Shown here piece after piece: positions 21,995-33,123 of a DNA stretch of 64,000 nt. The position numbers were made by a program, and so were the translations under genes. The DNA is taken from assembly GCA_907164885.2 (NCBI GenBank), contig OU015499.1:164819629-164883628 (forward strand), in the 5' to 3' direction. Below the pieces are notes generated by a model. The model was not told where the DNA came from. It worked only from the letters and a program-made list of their open reading frames with translations, and ran no database searches. Position 1 is the first letter of the stretch; each line of letters starts with the position of its first letter. The stretch is from Dolomedes plantarius (Eukaryota > Arthropoda > Arachnida > Araneae > Dolomedidae).

Positions 21995-22757
21995 TGTTAA
22001 AATTTTTTGATCTGATCCACTTCATTAAAAAAATAACTAATGCGGTACGTATATTGTATATATAACTTTAAGATCTGATTTTATATCAGAATGAATAAGT
22101 ATTGTTTATGGACCTAAATTAGAGGAATCTAGAGTTATCTGAAATATGATCACACAATAGATGCAAACTGGAAAAAAAATAGCACGGCTAATTCCAATGA
22201 ACTACAGAGAAATTCTGCAATTAGAATTCGGACAGATTCTGCACGGCGCTGAAACTGCAGTATTCACTCTCATTTTGGGGACTTGAATTTCACAACTCGC
22301 GTTATTCTTTTACACTGCGTAAATATTTCTGTGTCTAAGAAGTTCTGCGTGATTCTTTTTCTCTGGGCGTTAAGATTCGAACGAAATTTTAAGCAGCACA
22401 TCTACCGACAGGGGGTACTGACACCTGCAACGATATAAAAAAATAAAAGTAATGAGATATTCATGTTTTTAAATCCTTCAATAAACTATACTCTCACATA
22501 CAAAGCTACGCTGCACAAATAGAGATTGGAATGATTTTCATGACTGTCACTGCACAATTCTTTTTAGACATACCTCCCACCTCAGCAAGGTGTTTCTGTA
22601 GAACTCATTGGCAAGTGAAATCTTTCTAACACGTAAAAATGGAAGGCTTTTCCAACACACGATGAAAAAGGTAATTCGAATTTTTACGAATCGTATTTTA
22701 AAACTGCATCGTAAACCAAGTTAAATAATTCCATGTTGCTTAGAATTCAGATGATCT
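21995..22757. other. upstream flank of zinc-finger gene A
   Basis: The stretch is non-coding and collinear with blocks C and B. No gene or RNA was recognised. Confidence 0.55.
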
Positions 22758-22935
22758 TTTCTAGATTACAAAAGACGATAACTACACTGGGAATGACACG
22801 GGGAAAATTAAAGAGCGATGAGTGAGATAAACTTTTTAATGGATCCACAAGAATACAAAATACAACTATACTAGGTAATACACGAGGGAAATCACAGACC
22901 GATGAGTGATATGGAACTTTTAAAAGATTGTTCAT
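22758..22935. repeat. two diverged 87-bp minisatellite units, block A
   Basis: The units contain ctacactgggaatgacacgg and gatgagtgagataaac, then a second version with ctaggtaatacacgaggg. They match the two edge units of the large array at 6,474-9,170. This is the unexpanded state. Confidence 0.85.
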
Positions 22936-23292
22936 CATGTTTTAACATGCAACACCCTAGAAAACATTCATGTAACACCATTGGCGGCTCCAAGGTGGCG
23001 GGGGCAGTAGGGGCAATTATCGTTCACCAAATAGGCCGGGCGTATTTTTTTTCATAGCCTAAAATTATATAATCGTGCCCCTAACACTAAATGGGTTTAA
23101 ATTTAAAACGAGACGATGTTTATTTCTCTCTACTTAAGAACGATTTTTCACGGTCCCTTGAAAGTCGTTAAACAGAGAGCCAACTGTATATGTATGTATA
23201 TATATATATATATATATATAAACCAAAGAGCCTACCTTCCACCCTCCCTAATACTAAATAAGTTTAAATTTACAACGAGACGATGTGTATTT

Positions 23293-23296
<4 letters not shown>

Positions 23297-23341
<45 letters not shown>
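23297..23341. repeat. (TA)n microsatellite
   Basis: Pure (TA)n within the MITE. It is followed at 23,345-23,370 by attgcccggcgttgcccggg, which resembles the conserved start of another widespread arthropod repeat. Confidence 0.9.
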
Positions 23342-23343
<2 letters not shown>

Positions 23344-23344
23344 T

Positions 23345-23734
23345 ACCATTATTGCCCGGCGTTGCCCGGGTAGATATATAGATATAAAATTTTTCATGCA
23401 TTCCATCAAAAAAATACTGGGTTTGCACCCCCGCAAAATAAACACTTCGCCCTCCCCCCTCCCGTCATACCCAGACCAACTTTCAAACCACCCCTCAGAA
23501 CAAACTTCTTTTCCACCACGTATCGAATTAGACTGGTCTGATGAAGGGGCTGTAACCACATTTAAGAGGTGAACTTAGGGGAACAAAAATCACTAAAAAA
23601 AACTAATTGAGCCCGAAATTTCGTTTTTCCTGATTTAAATTTCGCGAATCCTAAACATTAACTGTGCGGAATTTGGTCCCGGTGGGCGAAACAGTCTATG
23701 ATTCTATAGCGGACAAACAAACAGACAAGCTCTT

Positions 23735-23739
<5 letters not shown>
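23345..23739. repeat. fragment of an unidentified interspersed repeat
   Basis: It starts gcccggcgttgcccgggta and runs to the next (TA)n, with no coherent coding frame. I recall similar CCCGGCGTTGCCCGGG starts in arthropod interspersed repeats but cannot name the family. Confidence 0.35.

Positions 23740-23813
<74 letters not shown>
23740..23813. repeat. (TA)n microsatellite, insertion site of a Tc1-like element
   Basis: About 74 bases of (TA)n end directly at the Tc1-like terminus at 23,814. The tract resumes after the element at 25,349-25,379. Confidence 0.95.
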
Positions 23814-23816
<3 letters not shown>

Positions 23817-23935
23817 TGCTGGCCACCCAAATTGCAACACCAAGAAAGACAAGAGATATCACAACAAAATTTATTTTGTAGATAGCATGTTGACCAAGTA
23901 TCAAATGATTAAATTTATAGATTTAATCATTTGAA

Positions 23936-24060
23936 GAATTTCAGCGCAGTGCGTCTGCGCTGAAATTCTAATCATTTGCATATCTCACATCCGCTAATGC
24001 ATGTTGTAAATTTCATGTTATTTGCATGTTTCCTTCAGGGTGTTTCATGCCAAAATCAAG
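23936..24060. repeat. nested copy of the element's own end, with hairpin
   Basis: gtgcgtctgcgctgaaattc through cttcagggtgtttcat repeats 25,229-25,330. It is introduced by a hairpin (gaatttcagcgca ... tgcgctgaaattc). The arrangement suggests a template switch or nested insertion. Confidence 0.7.
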
Positions 24061-24089
24061 TGTGGTTCCTGCCAAAATCAGTAGCCAGA

Positions 24090-25116
24090 TTAGCCGCCAT
24101 TGTTGGAGATCACCGCTGCCACACGCCTCGGTATTGATTCAAAGAGACTTTGGAAGAGTTCTTGGGGTACAACAGACCAAGCAGCTTCCACACGTTGCCA
24201 AAGTTGATCTGCTGTGGCAGCTGGGGATGGAATCTGGGTCAATCGTAGAGCAACCATGGACCACATGTTTTCTATCGGCGAAAGATTCGGAGAGCGAGGC
24301 GGCCAGGGAAGCAATTCAATCTGGCGATAGACGAAGAACCGTTGGACAATGCGTACCACGTGTGGTCGGGCATTATCCTGTTGAATTATGGCTGTGGGCA
24401 AGCCCTGAAGGTAAGGGAGGACAACTAGCTCCAACACCTCGGAGATTTAGCGCTGGCTGTTTAAAGTACCGGCAAAGCGTACTAGAGGTGTGCGAGAGTG
24501 ATATCCAATACAGCCCCATACCATAATTCCCGGTGCAGGACCAGTGTGGCGGTGCATAACGCAGCTGTTCAGCATCCTCTCTTCACGGTGTCTCCAGACT
24601 CGAATGCGCCCATCGTGGTGTTGCAGACAGAAGCGTGACTCGTCAGTAAAGACAATTTCATTCCATTCTGCCGTCCACATGCCTGTCATCGCACCATTGG
24701 CGGCGGAGACGTCTGTGGTTCTGCGTCAAGGGTAGACAAAGCAATGGACGTCTTGCGGACAGACCACTCTGCTGTAAACGGCGTCGAATGGTACGCGCAG
24801 ACACTGGATGATGCGTTACAGACTGCATGTGCTGTGCTATGGTTCGTGATGTGACTGAGCGATCCGTCACTGCCATGCGCACAATTTGCCTGTCATCACG
24901 TGAAGTGGTGCGCTGAGGTGGATGCGATCGAACACGCCTGTCCGTCGTACCCTCCTGTATCCAACGATCACATATCCGCATTACAGTTGTTTGGTTTCGT
25001 CCAACACGACTACCGATTTCCCTGAAAGATAATCCACAATCTCGGTAGGCCACTATCCTTCCTCTGTCGAACTCGGATACTTGATCAAAAGATGATCGCT
25101 GTTTTCGACGAGGCAT
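24090..25116 (-). pseudogene. Tc1-like transposase, family II, frameshifted
   Basis: It starts at ATG 25,116 (MPRRKQRSSFDQVSEFDRG), with paired-type HTH segments (CGLSFREIGSRVGRNQTTV; SARTIRRRLQQSGLSARRP). A short deletion near 24,680 shifts the frame before VFTDESRFCLQHHDGRIRVW (first Asp). A second break near 24,440 lies between GTLNSQR and LELVVLPYLQGL. QQDNARPH (second Asp) and SPIENMWSM (Glu; NLSPIEN here) follow. All three catalytic residues are present, but the frames are split, so it is not active. Confidence 0.9.
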
Positions 25117-25345
25117 AATTGATCGTTTTTTTGAAAAAACCACAAGAAAAACACAATTGCCGAACTTGAAATCGTCGAAATCTCCAAGCCTTAAATAGCG
25201 CTTTGAAGTGGCGCCACAGGCGCGCGTGATGTGCGTCTGCGCTGAAATTCTAATCATTTGCATATCTCACCTCCGCTAATGCATGTTGTAAATTTCATGT
25301 TATTTGCATATTTCCTTCAGGGTGTTTCATTTACAGTGGCCAGCA

Positions 25346-25348
<3 letters not shown>

Positions 25349-25379
<31 letters not shown>
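25349..25379. repeat. (TA)n microsatellite, right flank of the Tc1-like element
   Basis: This is the continuation of the tract at 23,740-23,813 after the insertion. Confidence 0.9.
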
Positions 25380-25383
<4 letters not shown>

Positions 25384-25436
25384 TACCCTAAGAGCCTACG
25401 TCTGCCCCAAAAAACTCTGGACTGGAGCCGCCCCTG

Positions 25437-26000
25437 TGTAACATTCTTCTGAGTGGAAAATACTCATCAAGCTATCAACTACCTAAAGCAAGCAAAATTA
25501 TGACACGAAGTCTGGGATGTCTAAGTGCTCAGCATCCATAACGAAGAACGCCGAAGCACCTAATCTCTGTTCGAGATACCCGTAGATGGGCCTATATAAA
25601 CAAAGAACGACGGCGAACGAACCCATGGAACTTTCGGTTTGAAATGCGGGTGGCGTCCACTTGAGCAAACCGAATGCTTGTGCAGCCGTTTGTGCATATC
25701 GTGTAGTGAATCATTGAGATGAGTTTTATTTTTCGAACTTTATCCAGTTACGACAACGAACAACGAAAGCAAGTTTCTTACTGCAAATGAAATTTCCAAG
25801 CAAAAAGTAAAAAGCTAAGACTATATACGCAGACGACGAACGAATACTAACGAACTTCCTTTGCTGTACCACCCAATGAGCAAACCGAGGCTAAGGCAAA
25901 CAAATGCGTTCAGTGGTGTTCGTTGTAAGTACAGTGAAACTTCTCTATCCGGTCATCTCGCACAGCGGTCACTTTTTTCGGAACCATGACTGGCCGCCCA
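25437..26000. other. paralogous flank beyond the MITE, block A
   Basis: Collinear with 49,651-50,210 and 9,300-9,854; non-coding. Confidence 0.6.
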
Positions 26001-26239
26001 TATAGGGTGAGTGTCCCAAATATCGCGTACTGGTGTTTCCAAAGTACGATTCGCGCTATGTATGAGAAAATGCAGTAACTGCTCAGTTTTGGGTTTGTAC
26101 TAAAAGCGGCGATAGCTACAACGCTCTTACCACTGACAACAGAAACTATATGGCATCGGAAGTTGTTTTTGCTGTTGCCATCGTAAATTTTGACCCCAAA
26201 GAATCCAGTGAATGACCAGGTTCCCCACCCCTTCTCTGA

Positions 26240-26598
26240 AAAAACAAACTCGGCTGGTCGAAAGTGACTGAATTCGTTTGTGAAAAGGAACGCTTCCCAA
26301 TTGACAAGCAGAACTCCACAGTCATTGTCAAGAGCTAGAATCCTAGGGTTCACTGAAGAAAACGTGAAATCCTTCATCACAATTCTTAAAGCAGAACTTG
26401 AGAAAATTAAGTTCCACCCTACCAGAACTTTTAATGTGGACGGAACGGGCATTACATCAGTCCAGAGTAAAAATGTACAGGTGATTTGCTCGAAAGGGAA
26501 ATCAGCTCTATACAAAATGTCATCGGCAGGGAGGGGGAAGCTGTGGTCAGGAGTGGCTCATGTGTACCTCCTGCTTTCAGTGGAACCACAAATATTGT
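26240..26598 (+). pseudogene. pogo-type transposase fragment (unit 1)
   Basis: An in-frame TGA interrupts SAGRK-stop-LNSFVKRN. After it the reading continues through LTSRTPQSLSRARILGF, TEENVKSFITILKAELEKI and FHPTRTFNVDGTGITSVQ. The catalytic motif of the family is DETG; here Glu is Gly (VDGTGI), whereas unit 2 keeps VDETGI. The C-terminal half is missing. It is a dead fragment of a DDE_1-type transposase. Confidence 0.75.
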
Positions 26599-26699
26599 GA
26601 TTCAGCCAATGGAGAGCGCAGGAAATATATATGTTCGTTCTGTTTGAACGATTCACTGGCCAAAATAGGTTTAAATTATTGGTATAGAACTCTCGAATT

Positions 26700-27540
26700 A
26701 TAAACTCTCGTCCCTCACAAGCAAAAAATATGACTTACCAGAATACTTGCATCAGCTTGCTCTTGAAATCATAAATGAAATCCCTCATACTGTTACTCAG
26801 ATTTATACCGATGGCAGTAAAGATGAACACAATACCTGCGGCAGTGGTATTTATATCAAGACCCCTACTAACTCAAATCATTATAAGTTTAGGAATCCAG
26901 ATTACTGCTCAGTTTTCAGATCTGAACTTATTGCCATTGAAGAGGGATTGAAAACTATTAAAAATGAAACCTTTCACGGTGATATTTAGATCCTAACTGA
27001 CAGCATTTGAGCAGCTGGACAAGAGTCGGGGATAAAACCTCACTGTCGATTCTGGAGATCCTCAAAGACCTTTCTAAACAACGAGAGGTATATTTATAAT
27101 GGGTTCCGTCTCATATAGGACTTTTCGGAAACGAGACTGCTGATACTCTTGCTAAGGATGGAGCCTCACTTCCTATTTCTTCGCGAGATACTTTAACTTA
27201 CCTTGAAATTTACTCAAGAAGAAAACTTATTAATCAGCACTTATGGAAGACCCCTCCGACACACCACTGGTACGACCAAAAATCTCCTGGCGGTGCCCTT
27301 AATGTCAAGGGCAACAGAAGGATGCAGACCACCATTAGCAGATTTGCTAGTGGACACCAAAAGAGTCTTGTTTACAATCAGGGGCAAAAATCTTTCCCTT
27401 TTTGCTCTAAGTGCAATATTGCTGAAGCCTCTCCTGACCATATTCTAAATTGCCTGGGGCTTGCCAAGGAGGATATTTATAGAGACCCTTTGCTTGTTAG
27501 CGATTTCATAGTAACTTTTGGCCTCATGGACCTGGTCTAG
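26700..27540 (+). pseudogene. non-LTR retrotransposon C-terminus: RNase H and zinc knuckle (unit 1)
   Basis: RNase H motifs appear in order: IYTDGSKDEHNTCGSGIYI (Asp), FRSELIAIEEGL (Glu), ILTDS (Asp) and GNETADTLAKDG (Asp). A CSKCN...DHILNC knuckle and the terminal sequence FGLMDLV to a TAG at 27,538-27,540 follow. An internal TAG at 26,987, TTGAG around 27,007 and frame changes near 27,100-27,300 show decay. Reverse transcriptase is absent. The arrangement fits jockey-type LINEs abundant in spiders; the clade is inference. Confidence 0.8.
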
Positions 27541-28000
27541 CCTACCGCTAGAGCGGGGGGAATAAGCCACACACACAAATTATTGGTTTTTCTTCTGTTT
27601 AACTTTTTCCACAATAGATTTTCTGTTCTTTGTTTAATTTTTTTATTCGAGTTTTTCTTCTTCTCTTTTTTCCTCCCCCCCTCATCACACTGCAGCATTC
27701 AATCTTGCTCAGAAGGACTTTGCTAGCAACGCCTTTCAACAGGTGCTCCTAATTTCGCCTGGTAGGCAGTAATACGAACAGTGGTAGGCGATATTAGGAA
27801 CCGCTCTGGGATTCGCTGGAAATTTCAATTTTTCCAATTTAGCTACATAACTTACACTGGCAATGGTTTTGGAGCTGTTTGATCTCAGGATACCAAAGGA
27901 AATAATTCGAAGGGATGTTCTTTAAGTTTCCAGCCTAATCCGAAACAAAAAGTGGATGAAATGTCGAAAAAAAGTTAGGGTAGGCGATATTTGGGACACT
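27541..28000. other. probable retroelement 3' UTR and transposon right arm
   Basis: No gene. The beginning (cctaccgctagagcgg, then a pyrimidine-rich stretch) is probably the 3' UTR of the RNase H element. Two gtaggcgatatt motifs near 27,783 and 27,981 belong to the pogo-like element's right arm. Confidence 0.45.
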
Positions 28001-28239
28001 TACCTTATATCACATTTTTATCACTTTATATATATATATATATCATGACCTTTTATAAAAGAGGTGATAAGAACGATGATATATGAAGCTGATAAAAAGT
28101 CAATGAGATATGAACGATAAATAGGTAAAAAGCACTAAAAGTTTCACAATAAGACACAAAATCAATAACAAACCCAAAGAATGTGTCTAAAATCTATAGA
28201 TGAATAAAAGCAAATAGATAAGTGTAGGGTTCAACACGA

Positions 28240-28500
28240 GGGCGTTGCTACAAGGCTGTGAATGGTTTACACGTGATATTTATACGCCACTGACAATACT
28301 GATTTGACACATTCTGTGTGTTGGGACGATTCCTCTCCTTTGTCCACGTCGACAATAATCTTTCTGTACCTCCATTACGTACTGGCAATGAAAAATCATA
28401 TTTGACAAGTTTTACGGTCAGTCACTTGACAAATGGCTTGCCATAGGTAAGAAAGGAAATAAATGCTTTTAATTGGCAGAAGAGAAAGTGTTACATCTAC
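28240..28500. repeat. old repeat ahead of a Tc1-type end (unit 1)
   Basis: Duplicated at 35,150-35,410. Its last part (cttgacaaatggcttgcc ... cttttaattggcagaag, 28,427-28,487) recurs at 30,121-30,181 in the same unit. Confidence 0.55.
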
Positions 28501-28608
28501 CAAGGACTTGTGGCATCCATGCCAAGGCGGGTTGAAGCTGTGTTGCGCGCCAAAGGTGGGCCAATTCGTTATTGACAGGTGGTCATAATGTTTTGGCTCT
28601 TGAGTGTA
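28501..28608 (+). pseudogene. Tc1-like C-terminal fragment, family III (unit 1)
   Basis: QGLVASMPRRVEAVLRAKGG followed by PIRY and a TGA at 28,573-28,575 is the usual Tc1 transposase C-terminus. The terminal repeat follows (gtcataatgttttggctc, then ttgagtg). The rest of the element is missing. Unit 2 has the same piece at 40,299-40,406. Confidence 0.7.
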
Positions 28609-28632
28609 TATATATATATATATATATATATA
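28609..28632. repeat. (TA)n microsatellite, insertion site
   Basis: A short (TA)n that continues after the Tc1-like element at 30,036. The uninterrupted version is at 40,407-40,442 in unit 2. Confidence 0.9.
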
Positions 28633-30032
28633 CACTGCTGGCCACCCAAATTGCAACACCAAGAAAGACAAGAGATATCACAACAAAATTTATTTTGTAG
28701 ATAACATGTTGACCAAGTATCAAATGATTAAATTTATAGATTTGTGTGAAGTGTGGTTCCTGCCAAAATCAGTAGCCAGAGTAGCCGCCATTGTTGGAGA
28801 TCACCGCTGCCTCGGCATTGATTCAAAGAGACTTTGGATGAGTTCTTGGGGTACAGCAGACCGAGCAGCTTCCACACGTTGCCAAAGTTGATCTGCTGTG
28901 GCAGCTGGGGATTGAATCTGGGTCAATCGTAGAGCAACCATGGACCACATGTTTTCTATCGGCGAAAGATCCGGAGAGCGAGGCGGCCAGGGAAGCAATT
29001 CAATCTGGCGATTGACGAAGAACCGCTGGACAATGCGTGCCACGTGTGGTCGCGCATTATCCTGTTGAAATATGGCTGTGGGCAAGCCCTGAAGGTAAGG
29101 AAGGACAACTGGCTCCAACACCTCGGAGATGTAGCGCTGGCTGTTTAAAGTACCGGCAATGCGTACTAGAGGTGTGCGAGAGTGATATCCAATACCGCCC
29201 CATACCATAATACCCGGTGCAGGACCAGTGTGGCGGTGCATAACGCAGCTGTTCAGCATCCTCTCTTCACGGTGTCTCCAGACTCGAATGCGACCATCGT
29301 GGTGTTGCAGACAGAAGCGTGACTCGTCAGTAAAGACAATTTCATTCCATTCTGCCGTCCACATCCTTCTGTCATCGCACCATTGGCGGCGGATACGTCT
29401 GTGGTTCTGCGTCAAGGGTAGACAAAGCAATGGACGTCATGCGGACAGACCACTCTGCTGTAAACGGCGTCGAATGGTACGCGCAGACACTGGATGATGC
29501 GTTACAGACTGCATGTGCTGTGCTATGGTTCGTGATGTGACTGAGCGATCCGTCACTGCCATGCGCACAATTTGCCTGTCATCACGTGAAGTGGTGCGCT
29601 GAGGTAGATGCGATCGAATACGCCGGTCCGTCGTACCCTCCTGCATCCAACGATCACATATCCGCATTACAGTTGTTTGGTTTCGTCCAACACGACTACC
29701 GATTTCCCTGAAAGGTAATCCATATTCTCAGTAGGCCACTATCCTTCCTCTGTCGAACTCGGATACTTGATCAAAAGATGATCGCTGTTTTCGACGAGGC
29801 ATAATTGATCGTTTTTTTTGGAAAAACCATAAGAAAAACACAATTTCCGAACTTGAAATCGTCAAAATCTCCAAGCCTTAAATAGCGCTTTGAAGTGGCG
29901 GCACAGGCGCGCGTGATGTGCGTCTGCGCTGAAATTCTAATCATTTGCATATCCCACCTCCGCTAATGCATGTTGTAAATTTCATGTTATTTGCATGTTT
30001 CCTTCAGGGTGTTGCATTTACAGTGGCCAGCA

Positions 30033-30035
<3 letters not shown>
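28633..30035 (-). mobile_element. Tc1-like element, family II, unit 1 only
   Basis: The ends are CACTGCTGGCCACCCAAATT (28,633) and CAGTGGCCAGCAGTG (30,035), in (TA)n. Unit 2 of the tandem duplication has the uninterrupted (TA)n at 40,407-40,442, so this insertion is younger than the duplication, unless it excised from unit 2. The length is the 1.4 kb expected for a complete element. Confidence 0.9.
28790..29802 (-). pseudogene. Tc1-like transposase, family II, near-complete with stops
   Basis: It starts at ATG 29,802 (MPRRKQRSSFDQVSEFDRG). Two TGA codons interrupt the HTH region and LSA-stop-RPLLCLPL (near 29,730 and 29,433); the second sits where the other copy has an Arg codon, and CGA to TGA change is typical of CpG decay. 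FTDESRF, QQDNARPHV and SPIENMWSM (DLSPIEN) are intact. A 5-bp deletion near 28,811 spoils the last residues (ESMPRQR-stop instead of ESMPRRVAAVI). It is the least damaged Tc1 gene in the window. Confidence 0.9.

Positions 30036-30092
<57 letters not shown>
30036..30092. repeat. (TA)n microsatellite, right of the Tc1-like element
   Basis: Continuation of the target tract. The following tattatatacatatatacg is also present in unit 2. Confidence 0.9.
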
Positions 30093-30096
<4 letters not shown>

Positions 30097-30575
30097 CATA
30101 TATACGCTCTATGGCAAGTCACTTGACAAATGACTTGCCATAGATAATAAAGGAAATAAACGCTTTTAATTGGCAGAAGAGGTAGTCGTGGTATAAAGAA
30201 AAATTGGGGTTAAAGGAAATAACGAAAAAAGAAGACAAATGAAAATATCAGAATAAAAAAGGAAGTGAACGAAGAGATTGGGAGGACAAAAGAGGACATG
30301 TTCTCTTTAAAAGAGCATTTAGGCAACACGATACACAGCAAAATTCCAGTACTAACAGACACCAATTTTGTAATTTCAACAAAGCATTATATATAAAGTT
30401 TATTCACTTTTTTGATTCGTAATAAGAAAAAATGTGTTAAAAAATCATTGCATAAATGAGATGACAGTTAAAACCTGACACAAAAATTAAATAAATACCA
30501 CGTATTACACCAACAAAAACATGACATTTTAAAGGATTTATTCAGCACAACTGATTTCAATAAGATTATGCTACG

Positions 30576-30577
<2 letters not shown>
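30093..30577. other. non-coding part of unit 1
   Basis: Nearly identical to 40,443-40,930. It ends with the flank shared with block A (17,165-17,342). No gene was recognised. Confidence 0.6.
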
Positions 30578-30629
<52 letters not shown>

Positions 30630-30643
30630 CACACACACACACA
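30578..30643. repeat. (TA)n/(CA)n microsatellite
   Basis: About 48 bases of (TA)n, then TACA and (CA)n, directly before a Tc1-like end. Confidence 0.9.
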
Positions 30644-31987
<1,344 letters not shown>

Positions 31988-32089
31988 CATATAAATAAGA
32001 AATAGATGATAGAGAAAACCAGTAATAGCTCTAAAGCTACTTGCAGCCAGGAACAAATAACACGAAAAGAAAAGTTTGAAAGAGGTTTT

Positions 32090-32126
32090 AGACAGCATTT
32101 CTTCATCAGCGGTGTCAATGCTGTCT
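32090..32126 (-). other. stem-loop with hammerhead-like core in the Penelope 3' region
   Basis: On the minus strand AGACAGCAT pairs with ATGCTGTCT (9 bp), enclosing a loop with CTGATGA, A, GAAA. These are the two conserved core strings of hammerhead ribozymes. Stems I and II are absent, so activity is doubtful. The second copy (42,303-42,339) has TTGATGA. Confidence 0.35.
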
Positions 32127-32527
32127 AAAAACCAATGGATTGTTTTCGATGAGTATGATCTATACAATAAATACACTCAGACACCGTACAATCCATGAAA
32201 AACAGAAGAATTGATTAAAAATTTAATAATAGTACTTAACCAAAGAACACCAAGCCTGGCGCTAGACAGAGTGGAAGTTAAGAACATGGAACCGCAAGAT
32301 GACTGACGTCACAAAACTTGCAACCATGGAGGTAGTGGATTCTCAGTTACAGACTTACTATGGTTACCAAATTTTAGGACTATTATACCCTTAATAATTT
32401 AGTTTTTAATTATTATTACTAAGAGTTATTTTTATTATTATTTTTATTTATGTTTTTTATTTTTAGTAGTTACTTTTTCTATTTTATTCTATTGTTATGT
32501 TTAACTTATTAAATGCAACAGAACAAA

Positions 32528-33123
32528 CTACTCATGAAAACAAAAACAACCAATTATGTTTTTGGATAGACTTTCGGGGTAATAATCCTGTGTTAGCACA
32601 GCTTCCAAGTCTAAAATATGCTTAATCCTATTGTCTTTAGAACATAGCCTATTTATACGAACTAACTGATTTACAATAATGTTATTAAAAACAGATTTAT
32701 GTAAACAGGTTAGATAATTTTGAAATTTAAAACTATTAAAATTACAGTGAGATCTTTTGTAATATAAGTCAAAAGTAAATTTGCTGTGAGAATTTAATTT
32801 AATATTAATATCTAAAAAGTTTACATTAATATTATCATGGCTACTTTTAATTAGTTCCAGATTAGGAGGGTAAAAATTTAAGTCTATATGGTTATTACTT
32901 TTATTAATTACTATTATATCATCTATATATCTAAATATATTGTAATTGCAATTTTCTATATTATTAATTTCAAAATAATATAAGTAAAAATTAGCTAGCA
33001 TACTTGAAGCATTACCACCTTGTGGTACACCTTTGGACTGTAAGTATATACTATTATTATGAACTATGTAATTATGTTTAGTTACTAAATCTAGGAGCCT
33101 ATTGAAACGAGTTAGTTTAATTT
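32528..33123 (-). pseudogene. truncated Penelope-like reverse transcriptase (unit 1)
   Basis: The final about 198 residues of the RT frame, identical by eye to the full copy, from IKLTRFNRLLDLV to the stop at 32,528. Motif B and the YIDD box are present; motif A is missing. The frame runs on upstream across the junction into antisense pogo DNA, giving a chimeric frame that is not a gene. Confidence 0.85.

Larger units (their letters stand above)
23814..25348 (-). mobile_element. Tc1-like element, family II, block A copy
   Basis: The ends are CACTGCTGGCCACCCAAATT (23,814) and the inverted CAGTGGCCAGCAGTG (to 25,348), inside (TA)n with TA on both sides. Relative to the copy at 28,633 it carries about 130 extra bases (23,930-24,060) that repeat its own gene-proximal end (25,229-25,330) in the same orientation. 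Confidence 0.9.
22978..25436. mobile_element. hAT-type MITE, block A, enlarged by nested insertions
   Basis: The ends are CCATTGGCGGCTCC (22,978) and GGAGCCGCCCCTG (25,436), an imperfect inverted pair. tgtaaca flanks the element on both sides (22,971-22,977 and 25,437-25,443), close to the 8-bp duplications of hAT elements. The block B copy is only about 277 bases, and block C has the empty site. Here the interior has a second copy of its own left part (around 23,240-23,295, repeating acgagacgatgt), several (TA)n tracts and a nested Tc1-like element. Confidence 0.7.
17165..26000. repeat. segmental duplicate, block A
   Basis: Shared left flank, Tc1 family I, (TA)n, zinc-finger gene, core, two 87-bp units, MITE, distal flank. 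The order is identical to block B apart from later insertions (Tc1 at 17,345, nested Tc1 at 23,814, pogo at 26,003). Confidence 0.85.
26003..28007 (+). mobile_element. pogo-like DNA transposon remnant with inserted retroelement piece (unit 1)
   Basis: The ends are TAGGGTGAGTGTCCCAAATA (26,003) and the inverted TATTTGGGACACTTACCTTA (28,007), flanked by TA (26,001-26,002 and 28,008-28,009), as for pogo/Tc1-type elements. It sits at the TA tract that ends block A. The interior has a pogo-type transposase piece followed by an unrelated RNase H segment, so a retroelement inserted or recombined into it. Confidence 0.7.

Noticed and set aside
25910..26515. A 201-codon minus-strand frame across the pogo region (similar at 32,528-33,436)
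   Set aside because: Antisense to a recognisable pogo-type transposase; composition artefact.
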